From CAYVUB01 sp964454675 (lineage in GTDB: Bacteria; Bacteroidota; Bacteroidia; Flavobacteriales; Flavobacteriaceae), in assembly GCA_964454675.1 (NCBI GenBank), contig CAYVUB010000009.1, positions 18,923-82,922 on the forward strand: a stretch of DNA of 64,000 nucleotides, given 5' to 3'. Made by a program: the position numbers and the translations under genes. Every line of letters begins with the position of its first letter. The stretch's first letter is position 1. Of this stretch, positions 25,142-34,040 are shown piece after piece. The notes under the pieces are model-generated. The model made no database searches. It had not been told where the DNA came from and saw nothing but the letters and a program-made list of their open reading frames with translations.

Positions 25142-27127
25142 ATGCTGCTACCGGTTAAACATACTATTGGCAAACAAAAAATTGTTGCATACACAATGCT
25201 TTTGCTGATGCTTTTTACTTGCCATAATATGGTTTCCCAAACCAATTTGGATTCACTTTATACTGCTGCCGTCAACGATATTGTTAATACCAAACCAAAA
25301 TCATATACCATAATTGACGCAAAACTGCTACGGTTTAAAAATGACAGCTTAAAAATGAAATCTTTGATTTCTAAAGCGCAGTCCATGAACCTTCCGGAAG
25401 TTGAATGCTATGCTCAAAATGCTTTGGGTGTTATATACCGAAACACATCGGCGTATGATAAAGCTATTGCGGTGCATTTAAAAGCAAAAACTCTGGCAGA
25501 AAGCTCAAAAAACATTGAAATGCTGGCTACGAGTTTTAATATGCTGGGTGTGGTTTATAGGCGAATGGATTTGGTAAAACCTGCTTTGGACTATCATAAA
25601 CAGGCATTAGATATTGCAAACTCTGTAAAAAATCCATCGTTTGAATTAAAGCACAGCATTGCCATATCACAAAATAGTATGGGCAATATTTATCTCACTT
25701 TAAAACAGTATGATTTGGCTCTTAATCAATTCAACAAATCCATTATCATAGAAAAAGAATCCAACAACAGATTGGGTCTTGCCATAAATTATCAAAATAT
25801 AGGTTTTGTTGATGAAGCTCAAGGGCGATTGAACGATGCATTAAGAAATTACCAAAAATCATTAGAGTACAACAACTCATTAGACTCTGAAGTTGGCAGA
25901 GCTATATGCTACAACAGTATCGGGCAAATTTACATCAAGCAAGGAAAATACAACGAGGCTAAAAACATCATTGAAGACGGTCTGGAAAAGGCTTTAAAAA
26001 TAAACGACCAGTTTTATATTTCATTGTCATACATTAATTTAGGATGGGTTCACAACAAATTAAATAACGACGTTGAAGCCGAAGAATATTTAAAAAAAGC
26101 ATTGCAAATAGGCGAGCAATACAGCTTTAAAACCGCTATTGTTGATGCCGGCAAACATCTGTCTGAGCTTTACACAAAGAAAAACGATTATAAAACTGCT
26201 ATGTCATACTACGTTAACTCTGTAGAAATAGACAAAACCGTTGCCAATGAACGAAACCTGCAGTATGTAAATAACATCATTATTCAATATGAAAATGAAT
26301 CCAAAAACAACCAAATCAGGGCGCTTGCAGATGAAAATGAACTTGTAAAATCAAAACTTGAACGCAACCAGCGTATCTTTTGGTACTCACTTTTGGCATT
26401 AACAATCATAGCCATTATTATGGTTTCTATATATTATAACAGGCAGCTAAAACACGAAAAACATATTCTTACTTTGGAACAAGATATGTTAAGAAGCCAG
26501 ATGAATCCACATTTTATATTCAACTCTCTCAACTCTATAAAATTGTATATTATCAATAATGAGAAAGAAAACGCAGTGTATTACCTCAATAAATTTTCAA
26601 AATTTATCAGGAAAATCCTTATCGCTTCAACCGAAAAAGAAATCACTCTTGAAGACGAGCTTGATACTATGCAGCTTTATATGAATATTGAAAACATTCG
26701 TTTTTCCAACGAAATAGATTTTCAAATTCATGTTGATAAAAACATCAATACGGCAAGCATTAAAGTGCCTTCACTCATTTTGCAGCCTTTTCTGGAAAAC
26801 TCGCTTTGGCACGGATTGTCATCAAAAAATGACGATAAGAAAATCACGCTTCATGTATTTAAAGATTCTGACGAGTTTGTGAGCATTTCTATTACAGATA
26901 ACGGTATTGGACGAAAAGCTTCAGAAAAAATCAACGACAAAAAACTATTGAATCGAAAATCTGTAGGGCTTTCCATTACAAAAGCGCGGTTGGCAAACTT
27001 TTCAAAAAGCTACACAAATTCGTATAAAATAGAGATTGAAGACCTGCATAACACCTTACATAAACCTATAGGAACCAAGGTTTTGGTTCAAATTCCTGTA
27101 AAATCCAGTATTTTAAAATCGGCTTAA
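25142..27127 (+). CDS. TPR-containing LytS-type sensor histidine kinase
   Basis: From ATG 25142 the protein has 661 residues; a TTG at 25127 would add five. A signal-like N-terminus (VAYTMLLLMLFTCHNMVSQ) is followed by tetratricopeptide repeats (about 70-375, such as GVIYRNTSAYDKAIAVHLKA and IGQIYIKQGKYNEAKNI), one membrane helix (about 412-432, WYSLLALTIIAIIMVSIYY), and a His_kinase domain with MNPHFIFNSLNSIK carrying the phospho-His. The ATPase part contains LENSLWHGLS and ITDNGIGRKAS. The sensing region is therefore periplasmic. It pairs with the LytTR regulator immediately upstream. Confidence 0.93.
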   Translation: MLLPVKHTIGKQKIVAYTMLLLMLFTCHNMVSQTNLDSLYTAAVNDIVNTKPKSYTIIDAKLLRFKNDSLKMKSLISKAQSMNLPEVECYAQNALGVIYRNTSAYDKAIAVHLKAKTLAESSKNIEMLATSFNMLGVVYRRMDLVKPALDYHKQALDIANSVKNPSFELKHSIAISQNSMGNIYLTLKQYDLALNQFNKSIIIEKESNNRLGLAINYQNIGFVDEAQGRLNDALRNYQKSLEYNNSLDSEVGRAICYNSIGQIYIKQGKYNEAKNIIEDGLEKALKINDQFYISLSYINLGWVHNKLNNDVEAEEYLKKALQIGEQYSFKTAIVDAGKHLSELYTKKNDYKTAMSYYVNSVEIDKTVANERNLQYVNNIIIQYENESKNNQIRALADENELVKSKLERNQRIFWYSLLALTIIAIIMVSIYYNRQLKHEKHILTLEQDMLRSQMNPHFIFNSLNSIKLYIINNEKENAVYYLNKFSKFIRKILIASTEKEITLEDELDTMQLYMNIENIRFSNEIDFQIHVDKNINTASIKVPSLILQPFLENSLWHGLSSKNDDKKITLHVFKDSDEFVSISITDNGIGRKASEKINDKKLLNRKSVGLSITKARLANFSKSYTNSYKIEIEDLHNTLHKPIGTKVLVQIPVKSSILKSA

Positions 27128-27697
27128 TTACAGGCGTCTTTTTTGGGCAATTTTTTCAAGTTCCATATACCAGTCCTCGCCAAATTTCCGTATTAATGCC
27201 TGCTTAACAAATTTATAGACGGGAACTTGCAATTCTTTTCCTAAAGTACAGGCATCATCACATATATACCATTTGTGGTAATTTACCGCCGAAAACTCTG
27301 AGTAATCTTTTACCCTCACAGGATACAAATGGCACGATACCGGCTTTTTCCAGTCTATCTCACCTTGATTATAGGCTTCTTCAATAGCGCAGAGTGCAGT
27401 ACCTTTACGGTCAAAAATAACATAAGCACAATCGGCACCATCAATTAACGGTGTTTCAAACTCGCCGTTTTCTGTAGTAATAAATGTGCCTTGTTGTTCA
27501 ATAGCATCAACACCTTCCTTGCGTAAAAAAGGTTTTACTTTTGGGTATATGGTGTTTAAAATTTCTGTTTCGTTTTCTTCTAAAGGCGCACCGGCATCAC
27601 CATCTATGCAGCAAGCCCCTTTGCATGCCGATAAGTTGCACACAAAATCCTTATCTATAATATCCTCTGAAACAATGGTTTTTCCTAACTGAAACAT
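27128..27697 (-). CDS. DUF3109 family protein
   Basis: From the Met at 27697 (MFQLGKTIVSEDI) this is a 189-residue Cys-rich cytoplasmic protein. Cys positions occur in VCNLSACKGACCIDGDAG, GADCAYVIF, TALCAIEEA, PVSCHLYP and ICDDACTLG, a pattern consistent with a zinc or iron-sulfur site and diagnostic of DUF3109 (YkgJ-like). The function is unknown. An upstream Met at 27712 lies before a -7 promoter element and is unlikely to be translated. The stop codon abuts that of the convergent kinase gene. Confidence 0.88.
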   Translation of the reverse strand: MFQLGKTIVSEDIIDKDFVCNLSACKGACCIDGDAGAPLEENETEILNTIYPKVKPFLRKEGVDAIEQQGTFITTENGEFETPLIDGADCAYVIFDRKGTALCAIEEAYNQGEIDWKKPVSCHLYPVRVKDYSEFSAVNYHKWYICDDACTLGKELQVPVYKFVKQALIRKFGEDWYMELEKIAQKRRL

Positions 27698-27701
27698 GCG
27701 G

Positions 27702-27709
27702 CAAAAGTA
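27702..27709 (-). promoter_or_regulatory. -7 element immediately before the DUF3109 gene
   Basis: Minus strand TACTTTTG (TAnnTTTG) ends four bases before the ATG at 27697, implying a leaderless mRNA and ruling out the longer reading frame. Confidence 0.5.
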
Positions 27710-27755
27710 CATAAACTTTACATTTTTTTAACGCTTTATATAGGTATTAATAGAC

Positions 27756-27763
27756 TACTTTTG
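27756..27763 (+). promoter_or_regulatory. -7 element for the marC operon
   Basis: TACTTTTG matches TAnnTTTG, 24 bases before the ATG at 27788. Confidence 0.5.
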
Positions 27764-27787
27764 CAAAAAATTTAAAGCAGTAGTGTT

Positions 27788-28375
27788 ATGGAACTTAATT
27801 TTAAAGAAATTTTTACCGCCTTTATGATTTTATTCGCAGTAATTGATATTGTCGGAAATATTCCTGTGGTTATTGATTTACGTAAAAAATATGGTCACAT
27901 ACAAAGTGAAAAAGCATCGATTATTGCCGGAGTTATTTTGATAATGTTTTTATTTGTGGGTCAAAATATCCTGTCGCTCATAGGTATTAGTGTTGAATCA
28001 TTTGCCGTTGCCGGAGCATTTATCATATTTTTTATTGCCTTGGAAATGATTCTTGGCATCACACTGTACAAACAGGAAGAAAACAACACGATGTCTGCTA
28101 CGGTATTTCCGCTTGCTTTCCCGTTAATTGCAGGCCCCGGAAGTTTAACCACATTATTATCTCTAAAAGCTGAATACCAAATTGAAAACATCATTATTGC
28201 CGTTATATTGAATGTTATCATTATCTTTATAGTATTGAAAACTTCATCAAAAATTGAACGCATTATAGGTCAAAACGGTATTAACATTATCCGGAAAATA
28301 TTTGGAGTCATCTTACTGGCAATTGCTGTAAAACTATTTGCCCATAACATAAAATCATTGTTTGAAATTGCCTAA
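27788..28375 (+). CDS. MarC family integral membrane protein
   Basis: A 195-residue protein with six predicted membrane helices. MarC-family signatures are FMILFAVIDIVGNIPV in the first helix and FPLAFPLIAGPGSLTTLLSL after the third. The family is widespread and was once linked to multiple antibiotic resistance; that link is not supported, and its transport substrate is unknown. It is first in a plus-strand set with a 69-residue membrane protein and a flavoprotein. Confidence 0.9.
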   Translation: MELNFKEIFTAFMILFAVIDIVGNIPVVIDLRKKYGHIQSEKASIIAGVILIMFLFVGQNILSLIGISVESFAVAGAFIIFFIALEMILGITLYKQEENNTMSATVFPLAFPLIAGPGSLTTLLSLKAEYQIENIIIAVILNVIIIFIVLKTSSKIERIIGQNGINIIRKIFGVILLAIAVKLFAHNIKSLFEIA

Positions 28376-28390
28376 AACCATGAAAAGCCA

Positions 28391-28600
28391 ATGAAAATTT
28401 TAATTTATATACTAAGCTTTATTGCCGCGGCACTAATCATTTTTAACACCACAAAAATTGATACTTCCAATCCTTTTAAAGGCGATAGTGTTGTAGCAAT
28501 AATTACCATTCTGGCATTGTTGTGCGCCATAATACTGCTGCAAATTTTAAGGATTTCAAAACGGATAGAACTACTTTCAAAAACAAAAAAGAATGTTTGA
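28391..28600 (+). CDS. Small two-helix membrane protein
   Basis: A 69-residue protein with two hydrophobic segments (about 3-19 and 34-53) and a basic C-terminus (RISKRIELLSKTKKNV). No family was recognised. The gene starts 15 bp after marC and overlaps the following flavoprotein gene by eight bases, so it belongs to that operon and is translationally coupled. Confidence 0.65.
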   Translation: MKILIYILSFIAAALIIFNTTKIDTSNPFKGDSVVAIITILALLCAIILLQILRISKRIELLSKTKKNV

Positions 28601-29195
28601 TGTAATGATAGTTGGCGGCGGTGCGGCAGGTTTGTCCTGCGGATTGATTTTGGGCTCTGCCAAAGACAAACCTTTTGCCCAACATAAACGTATCGGGATT
28701 TTTACGCATCAAAGAACATCACATTTACAAACAGCTTTATTTAATAATGCTTTGGGATTATTACCCGGAACAACCGGTGCTTCCATATTGGAAAACGGCG
28801 TAAAGCAACTGGCAGAATTATATCCTCATGTAAAGCAGATTGCCGATGAAAAGGTACTTGAAATTTCTAAAACAACTGATGGGTTTTTGATTGTTTCCAA
28901 CAAAACAGACTATAAAACCAAGCTTGTTGTGGTTGCCGTAGGTTATACCAATTTACTGAATATTGAAGGTCTTGAACACTATATTGAACCGCATCCGAGA
29001 GCTGCCTCCGAAAAGGAACGCATCTGGCTTAAAAACACCAACCATCTTGTCACAGACGGCTTGTATGTCGCGGGAACTCTGGCTGGCTGGCGCAGTCAAT
29101 ATGCCATAGCTTGCGGCAGCGGCGCTCAGGTAGCAACAGATATTTTAACCTTGTGGAATAATGGTAAGCACTCGCAAGTGCATGATAAGGTTTAA
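28593..29195 (+). CDS. Thioredoxin-reductase-like FAD-dependent oxidoreductase
   Basis: A 200-residue short flavoprotein. The N-terminal dinucleotide-binding motif GGGAAGLSCG (about 8-17) and the C-terminal FAD segment GLYVAGTLAGWRSQYAIACGSGAQVATDIL match the thioredoxin reductase superfamily. The NADPH domain and the CxxC redox pair of true TrxR are missing, so the protein is much shorter than the usual 310 residues. It may act as a stand-alone FAD domain with an unknown electron partner. Its 3' end overlaps that of the convergent protease gene by four bases. Confidence 0.82.
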   Translation: MFDVMIVGGGAAGLSCGLILGSAKDKPFAQHKRIGIFTHQRTSHLQTALFNNALGLLPGTTGASILENGVKQLAELYPHVKQIADEKVLEISKTTDGFLIVSNKTDYKTKLVVVAVGYTNLLNIEGLEHYIEPHPRAASEKERIWLKNTNHLVTDGLYVAGTLAGWRSQYAIACGSGAQVATDILTLWNNGKHSQVHDKV

Positions 29196-30790
29196 AGCTC
29201 TATCGTTTCACTCAGCTTTATTACCGTCAAAATCATTTTATCATCGGTATTCATGATTTCTTCATAGGCGTTGGATCCGTATAGCTGTTCGGCTAAAGCT
29301 GCCTTGATAAGTTTTTTCATTTGACTTTTATAGGCAACAAACGTAATATTAGTGTTTTCTCTAATATTTAAATATTTTTGAAACCGTTTTATAATATCAT
29401 CACTTACCTGAAAGGTGTTAATAAAATCTTCCTGTGTGAGATTTTCATAAATGCTTCGGTCTTTGTCTAATTCTTCAAATACAAAATAGCTTATATAACC
29501 TGTACGCTGAATATACATCAAGGTTTCATTTTGAACACTTGTATCCAACGGCACAAATACATCGGGTATGATACCGCCTCCGCCATACACGATTTTTCCG
29601 GCAGGAGTTGTGTATTTTAAAGAATCTGCTATTTCTATTTTGTCTTTATGGTCAAGCTCCCCATTGCTTAAACGCTTGTAATACTCTTTGTAATAAGCAT
29701 CGGCATTACCACTATCGTAAGGACGTTGGATGGATCGTCCTGTCGGTGTGTAGTAACGCGAAACGGTTAACCGCACGGCGCTGCCATCGCCCAAAGCCAT
29801 CTCACGCTGTACCAGACCTTTGCCGTAACTGCGGCGGCCAACAATAACGCCTTTGTCATTATCCTGCAATGCGCCGGCTATGATTTCACTTGCCGAAGCC
29901 GAATTTTCATTGATTAAAATAAATACTTTGCCTTCTTCAAAGCTGCCGCGTTTTGTGGCAAACGTATTGACAATGCTCCCCGATTTGTTTTTGGTAAACA
30001 GAATCATCTTGCCTTCTTCCAGAAACTCATCAACTATTTGCTCTGCAATGGTTAAGAAACCTCCGGGATTATCACGTAAATCCAGCGCCAGTTGTGTGGC
30101 ACCTTGTTCTTGTAGTTTGTCTAATGCTTTTTTAAATTCTTTATAAGTAGATTCTGCAAACCGGTTGATTTTTATATATCCCAAATTTTCTGTCAGCATA
30201 TATGCCGCATCAACACTTTTTAATGGAATGTCGGCACGCTTTACTTCAAAATCGAGTAATTCGGGCTCGCCTCTTCGGTAAACTTTAAGAGCAACTTTAG
30301 TGTTTTTTTCGCCTTTTAATTTCTCGATGATATCTTCGTTGCTCCATTGATTTCCAAAAATGGTGTCATTATTGGCAATGATAATCCGGTCTCCGCTTTT
30401 TATGCCGGCTTTTTCACTCGGGCCATCTTCAACAGGTCTGATAATGGCTACGGTATCTTTGTAAGTATAAAAACTCACTCCTATACCTACAAAATCGCCT
30501 TTCATGTTTTCGGTGACACGCTTAAATTCATTTTTAGGAATATATGTGGAATGCGGGTCCAGATTACTCAATATGCCGTTTACGGTAACATCTACTATGC
30601 TGTCTGTATTAATATCATCTACATACTCATAGTCTATATAATCTATAAGCCTGTTAAGTTTGTCCTTTTTGCTGTTGGATGTAAATAGACGGTCTGAAGT
30701 ATCGGCAAATTTTAACTTACCGCCCATATAAACACCTATTGACATGGCTGTACCTACAATAAGCGGTATGTATATTTTTTGAAACTTCAT
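29192..30790 (-). CDS. ctpA: S41 family C-terminal processing protease
   Basis: A 532-residue periplasmic serine protease tethered by an N-terminal signal or anchor (about 7-24, YIPLIVGTAMSIGVYMGG). A PDZ domain at about 90-170 (VGIGVSFYTYKDTVAIIRPV, GDRIIIANND) precedes the tail-specific protease fold with nucleophile Ser in NENSASASEIIAGAL and general-base Lys in RRSYGKGLVQ. It probably trims or degrades periplasmic proteins by their C-termini. It overlaps the upstream dCMP deaminase gene by four bases, a pairing common in Flavobacteriaceae. Confidence 0.94.
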   Translation of the reverse strand: MKFQKIYIPLIVGTAMSIGVYMGGKLKFADTSDRLFTSNSKKDKLNRLIDYIDYEYVDDINTDSIVDVTVNGILSNLDPHSTYIPKNEFKRVTENMKGDFVGIGVSFYTYKDTVAIIRPVEDGPSEKAGIKSGDRIIIANNDTIFGNQWSNEDIIEKLKGEKNTKVALKVYRRGEPELLDFEVKRADIPLKSVDAAYMLTENLGYIKINRFAESTYKEFKKALDKLQEQGATQLALDLRDNPGGFLTIAEQIVDEFLEEGKMILFTKNKSGSIVNTFATKRGSFEEGKVFILINENSASASEIIAGALQDNDKGVIVGRRSYGKGLVQREMALGDGSAVRLTVSRYYTPTGRSIQRPYDSGNADAYYKEYYKRLSNGELDHKDKIEIADSLKYTTPAGKIVYGGGGIIPDVFVPLDTSVQNETLMYIQRTGYISYFVFEELDKDRSIYENLTQEDFINTFQVSDDIIKRFQKYLNIRENTNITFVAYKSQMKKLIKAALAEQLYGSNAYEEIMNTDDKMILTVIKLSETIEL

Positions 30791-31221
30791 TCGTCGTTTA
30801 AATTTTCTATTAATTGTAGTTTAATGCCTGCTTTTTCTAAAAACCGCAATCCGGAATCATCCTTATAACCCTGACTGTAAACAACTCTTATAATACCTGC
30901 CTGATGGATAAGCTTACTGCATTCTTTACATGGCGACAATGTGATGTACAGGGTTGCGCCTTTGCAAGATTGCGTGGATGCGGCCACTTTAAGAATAGCA
31001 TTGGCTTCGGCATGAAGCACATACCATTTTGTGTAACCTTCATCGTCTTCACAATAATTTTCAAACCCTGTAGGTGTACCGTTGTACCCGTCAGAAATAA
31101 TCATTCTGTCTTTGACTATTAATGCGCCTACCTGTTTGCGTTTGCAATGGGAAAGTTTTCCCCATTCTCCGGCAATTCTTAAGTAGGCTTTGTCATAACG
31201 TAATTGTTTCTTATCAGACAT
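30787..31221 (-). CDS. dCMP/cytidine deaminase family protein
   Basis: A zinc-dependent deaminase, 144 residues from the Met at 31221 (MSDKKQLRYDKAYLRIA). An upstream Met at 31245 is possible but gives an untypical N-terminus. Zinc ligands and catalytic Glu are in LHAEANAIL, with the paired Cys ligands in LSPCKECSKLI. The family converts dCMP to dUMP for thymidylate synthesis. ComEB-type competence proteins share the fold, but there is no competence operon here. It is translated in tandem with ctpA. Confidence 0.92.
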   Translation of the reverse strand: MSDKKQLRYDKAYLRIAGEWGKLSHCKRKQVGALIVKDRMIISDGYNGTPTGFENYCEDDEGYTKWYVLHAEANAILKVAASTQSCKGATLYITLSPCKECSKLIHQAGIIRVVYSQGYKDDSGLRFLEKAGIKLQLIENLNDE

Positions 31222-31300
31222 TATTAAAATAGTTGCATACTGCAAATGTATAACGAATATGTATTAGGTTGTATGCTATTTACAAACTATTAAGCATTAA

Positions 31301-31461
31301 GAGCCTGTCTAAATTTTATTTATTGCCCTTCTTATGATGATTTTTGGCTGCGACTTTGTTAAATTTTAACACAATAGCTTTACTATTCTATGAAAATTTG
31401 CCTTGCCTCGCTCAAAAATCTTTTAATAATAAATCTCAAAAACAAAACTTAGACAGACTCT
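31301..31461. mobile_element. MITE-like inverted-repeat element, family B copy 1
   Basis: A 160-base non-coding element bounded by terminal inverted repeats (AGcCTGTCTAAaTTTTaTTT and its complement with three differences). It contains an interior AATAGCTTTACTATT hairpin and a TTGCCTTGCC block, both shared with the second copy at 59884-60049. No transposase is encoded. It lies 22 bases beyond the HupE stop codon. Confidence 0.75.
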
Positions 31462-31482
31462 AAAATTATGAAATTTTTTGAT

Positions 31483-32073
31483 TCAGGAAAATATATTGTT
31501 TTCTATAAGTTTTGGAATAATTAATCCGAGTGCGGTTGCCGATATGACCATAATCCAGTCCCGTCTTGAAAACCTGAAAATTGTTTGTCCTATAAATGCC
31601 AGCACCAGAACAGCAAAAACAATAATAATCTGGGCTGTTATGATACCCAAAGTAAATTCGAGCAAGGACAGTAACCTGTTTTTGGCACTGTCGGCATATC
31701 TTAAAAATTCTTTCGCAAAACTAAGACCATGAATAAATCCGAAACATACTGCCGAAAAAAACAAGATTCCTGTCTTTTCGCCTGCTGTTTTTTTACCTGC
31801 AGTAAAGATATTGTACAACACGACAACCAAGATAGTTATTGGGATTAAAAGTTTTACCAATCCATAACTAACCGTGACAATTTTGTAAGAAGCCAACAGA
31901 AGTGAAAGTGTGTATCCCAACATAAATACAGATGTTATGGAAAACACCCGTTTCCATTCCTTAAACACATAAGGAACTGTAAAAACTATTAAAAAGAGTG
32001 CATGATGATACGCCTTAATATCAAGCACATAATACATGCCTTGGAGTACATTAAACCAAAATTCGTTAAGCAT
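31483..32073 (-). CDS. HupE/UreJ family membrane protein
   Basis: A 196-residue protein with six or seven membrane segments. The family signature HxxFL is seen in DIKAYHHALFLIVFTV, with VFMLGYTLSLLLA and GFIHGLSFAKEF further along. HupE/UreJ members transport nickel or cobalt for hydrogenase or urease. No such enzyme is nearby, so the metal role here is family-level inference. The gene is isolated on the minus strand, with the MITE-like element just after its stop codon. Confidence 0.82.
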   Translation of the reverse strand: MLNEFWFNVLQGMYYVLDIKAYHHALFLIVFTVPYVFKEWKRVFSITSVFMLGYTLSLLLASYKIVTVSYGLVKLLIPITILVVVLYNIFTAGKKTAGEKTGILFFSAVCFGFIHGLSFAKEFLRYADSAKNRLLSLLEFTLGIITAQIIIVFAVLVLAFIGQTIFRFSRRDWIMVISATALGLIIPKLIENNIFS

Positions 32074-32143
32074 ATTTAAGATTTTTAAGGGTTAATGCCA
32101 AAGTTACAATATAAATTTAAATAGAAGAATAGCTGTAAAAATG

Positions 32144-32170
32144 AAAAGCCTTACATTTCTGTAAGGCTTT
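32144..32170. terminator. Hairpin following tRNA-Leu
   Basis: AAAGCCTTAC and its complement around ATTTCT lies directly after the tRNA 3' end on the minus strand, with a short T run. Confidence 0.65.
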
Positions 32171-32171
32171 G

Positions 32172-32251
32172 TACTCAAGGTGGGAATCGAACCCACACTC
32201 CGAAGAACCGGATTTTGAATCCGGCGCGTCTACCAATTCCGCCACTTGAGC
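32172..32251 (-). tRNA. tRNA-Leu (anticodon CAA)
   Basis: Read on the minus strand, GCTCAAG pairs with CTTGAGT (one G-U) as the acceptor stem. The D-arm is GGCGGAATTGGTAGACGC, the anticodon arm CCGGA-TTCAAAA-TCCGG gives CAA, a long class II variable arm (TTCTTCGGAG) follows, and the T-arm is GTGGGTTCGATTCCCAC. The CCA end is not encoded. It reads UUG codons. Confidence 0.93.
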
Positions 32252-32336
32252 GTTTTAGAGGTGCAAAATTACAAAATAATTTATATTTTTCATCAAAAAA
32301 TAGTCGGTTTTTGCTTTAGCAGTCAAAATAAATTTC

Positions 32337-32344
32337 TAAATTTG
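32337..32344 (+). promoter_or_regulatory. -7 element for prs
   Basis: TAAATTTG matches TAnnTTTG, with TTTTTG about 23 bases upstream. The start codon is 54 bases downstream. Confidence 0.5.
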
Positions 32345-32397
32345 CACCCTGCTAAACCAGACACAAATTAATTTGTTATAAAACAATCCATTACCAA

Positions 32398-33339
32398 ATG
32401 TCTAATGTAGTTACAGAAGCTAAAATTTTTGCCTGTTCACAGAGTAAAGTCCTTGCAGAACGAATTGCTGCTAAGTTTGGTACGCCTATGGGCAATGTGA
32501 TTACTTCAAAATACAGTGATGGTGAGTTTCAGCCATCTTATGAAGAATCCATAAGAGGAACCCGAATTTTCATTATCGGCTCTACACATCCGGGTGCTGA
32601 AAATTTAATGGAAATGCTATTGATGATTGATGCCGCAAAACGCGCATCAGCAAGACACGTAACTGCCGTGTTGCCATATTTTGGATGGGCAAGACAAGAC
32701 CGAAAAGATAAACCAAGAGTTCCAATAGCAGCAAAACTTGTTGCAAAAATGCTTGAAGCTGCCGGAGCAACACGGATTATTACCATGGATTTACATGCCG
32801 ACCAAATACAAGGGTTCTTTGAAAAGCCGGTTGACCATCTGTTTGCATCAACCATATTTTTACCGTATTTGCAAAGCTTAAATTTAGACAACCTGACCAT
32901 TGCTTCGCCCGACATGGGTGGTTCAAAAAGAGCCTATGCCTATTCAAAAGCTTTAGAAAGCGATGTGGTAATATGCTATAAGCAACGTGCCAAAGCAAAC
33001 ATCATTTCGCACATGGAACTGATAGGCGATGTTACCGGTAAAAACGTTGTGCTGGTCGATGACATGGTGGATACCGCAGGAACATTGGCCAAAGCTGCCG
33101 ATTTGATGATGGAACGAGGCGCACTTAGCGTAAGAGCTATTTGTACACATCCTATCCTGTCGGGAGATGCTTATACAAAACTTGAAAATTCAAAATTAAA
33201 AGAATTAATCGTTACAGATTCAATTCCTTTAAGACAGGAAAGCTCAAAAATAAAAGTATTAACCTGTGCCGATTTATTTGCCGATGTAATGCACAATGTA
33301 CATTACAACAGATCAATAAGCTCGCAGTTTATCATGTAA
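32398..33339 (+). CDS. prs: Ribose-phosphate pyrophosphokinase
   Basis: A 313-residue enzyme making PRPP from ribose 5-phosphate and ATP for nucleotide, His and Trp synthesis. Diagnostic segments are SKYSDGEFQP, GWARQDRKDKPR (ATP loop), TMDLHADQIQGFF (metal site) and the PRPP loop VLVDDMVDTAGTL. It is followed 53 bp later by rplY and then pth, a conserved bacterial order. Confidence 0.97.
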   Translation: MSNVVTEAKIFACSQSKVLAERIAAKFGTPMGNVITSKYSDGEFQPSYEESIRGTRIFIIGSTHPGAENLMEMLLMIDAAKRASARHVTAVLPYFGWARQDRKDKPRVPIAAKLVAKMLEAAGATRIITMDLHADQIQGFFEKPVDHLFASTIFLPYLQSLNLDNLTIASPDMGGSKRAYAYSKALESDVVICYKQRAKANIISHMELIGDVTGKNVVLVDDMVDTAGTLAKAADLMMERGALSVRAICTHPILSGDAYTKLENSKLKELIVTDSIPLRQESSKIKVLTCADLFADVMHNVHYNRSISSQFIM

Positions 33340-33392
33340 CAAACAAGGTTAACAACCTTTTTTTTAATTATATAAACAACAAATAAACACTT

Positions 33393-34019
33393 ATGAAATC
33401 AATTACAATCAATGGATCTCAAAGAGAAAGCGTAGGCAAAAAAGCTACAAAAGCCTTACGTAATGCTGGTCAGATTCCTTGCGTATTATACGGAGGAAAC
33501 AACCCAGTGCATTTCTCTGCACCCGAATTGGCTTTCTCTAAACTGGTTTATACGCCAAATGCGCATACCGTTGTGATTGCCTTAAACAATGGAACATCTT
33601 ACAATGCAGTAATGCAGGATATCCAGCTTCATCCCGTAACAGACAGAATTCTACATATAGATTTCTATCAGTTATATGAAGACAAAGAAATTACTATGGA
33701 AATCCCTGTACACATCATAGGAACATCAAGAGGTGTTCTTGCCGGTGGTGTACTGCGTAAAAACTACAGAAAATTAAGAATTAAAGCATTGCCTGCAAAC
33801 TTACCTGATTTTGTAGAAGCCGATATCACGCCTTTAAGAATAGGAAGCAAATTGTATATCACTGCTTTAGAAAACCCTAACTACAAATTCTTACATCCTG
33901 ATAACACAGTGATTTGTCAAGTAAGACGTTCAAGAGCCAGTGCTGCCGTTGTTGAAGATGACGATGACGAAGAAACATCTGGAGCTGTTGCAGAAACCGT
34001 TACAGAAACTCAGGAATAA
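33393..34019 (+). CDS. rplY: 50S ribosomal protein L25/general stress protein Ctc
   Basis: A 208-residue long-form (CTC-type) L25 that binds 5S rRNA. The N-terminal L25 domain (about 5-92) contains RESVGKKATKALRNAGQIPCVLYGG and LHIDFYQL. The C-terminal CTC domain (about 98-180) includes PVHIIGTSRGVLAGGVL and PDFVEADITPLRIGSKLYI. A long acidic tail (VEDDDDEETSGAV) is typical for Bacteroidetes. It lies between prs and pth and ends at an intrinsic terminator. Confidence 0.96.
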   Translation: MKSITINGSQRESVGKKATKALRNAGQIPCVLYGGNNPVHFSAPELAFSKLVYTPNAHTVVIALNNGTSYNAVMQDIQLHPVTDRILHIDFYQLYEDKEITMEIPVHIIGTSRGVLAGGVLRKNYRKLRIKALPANLPDFVEADITPLRIGSKLYITALENPNYKFLHPDNTVICQVRRSRASAAVVEDDDDEETSGAVAETVTETQE

Positions 34020-34040
34020 CCCTGAAATTTCTATAAACTT

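Noticed and set aside
29608..30688. Plus-strand frames opposite ctpA
   Set aside because: Cys/His-rich antisense translations of a conserved protease.
32538..32998. Long minus-strand frames inside prs
   Set aside because: They overlap a well-supported housekeeping gene and show no family resemblance; shadow frames.
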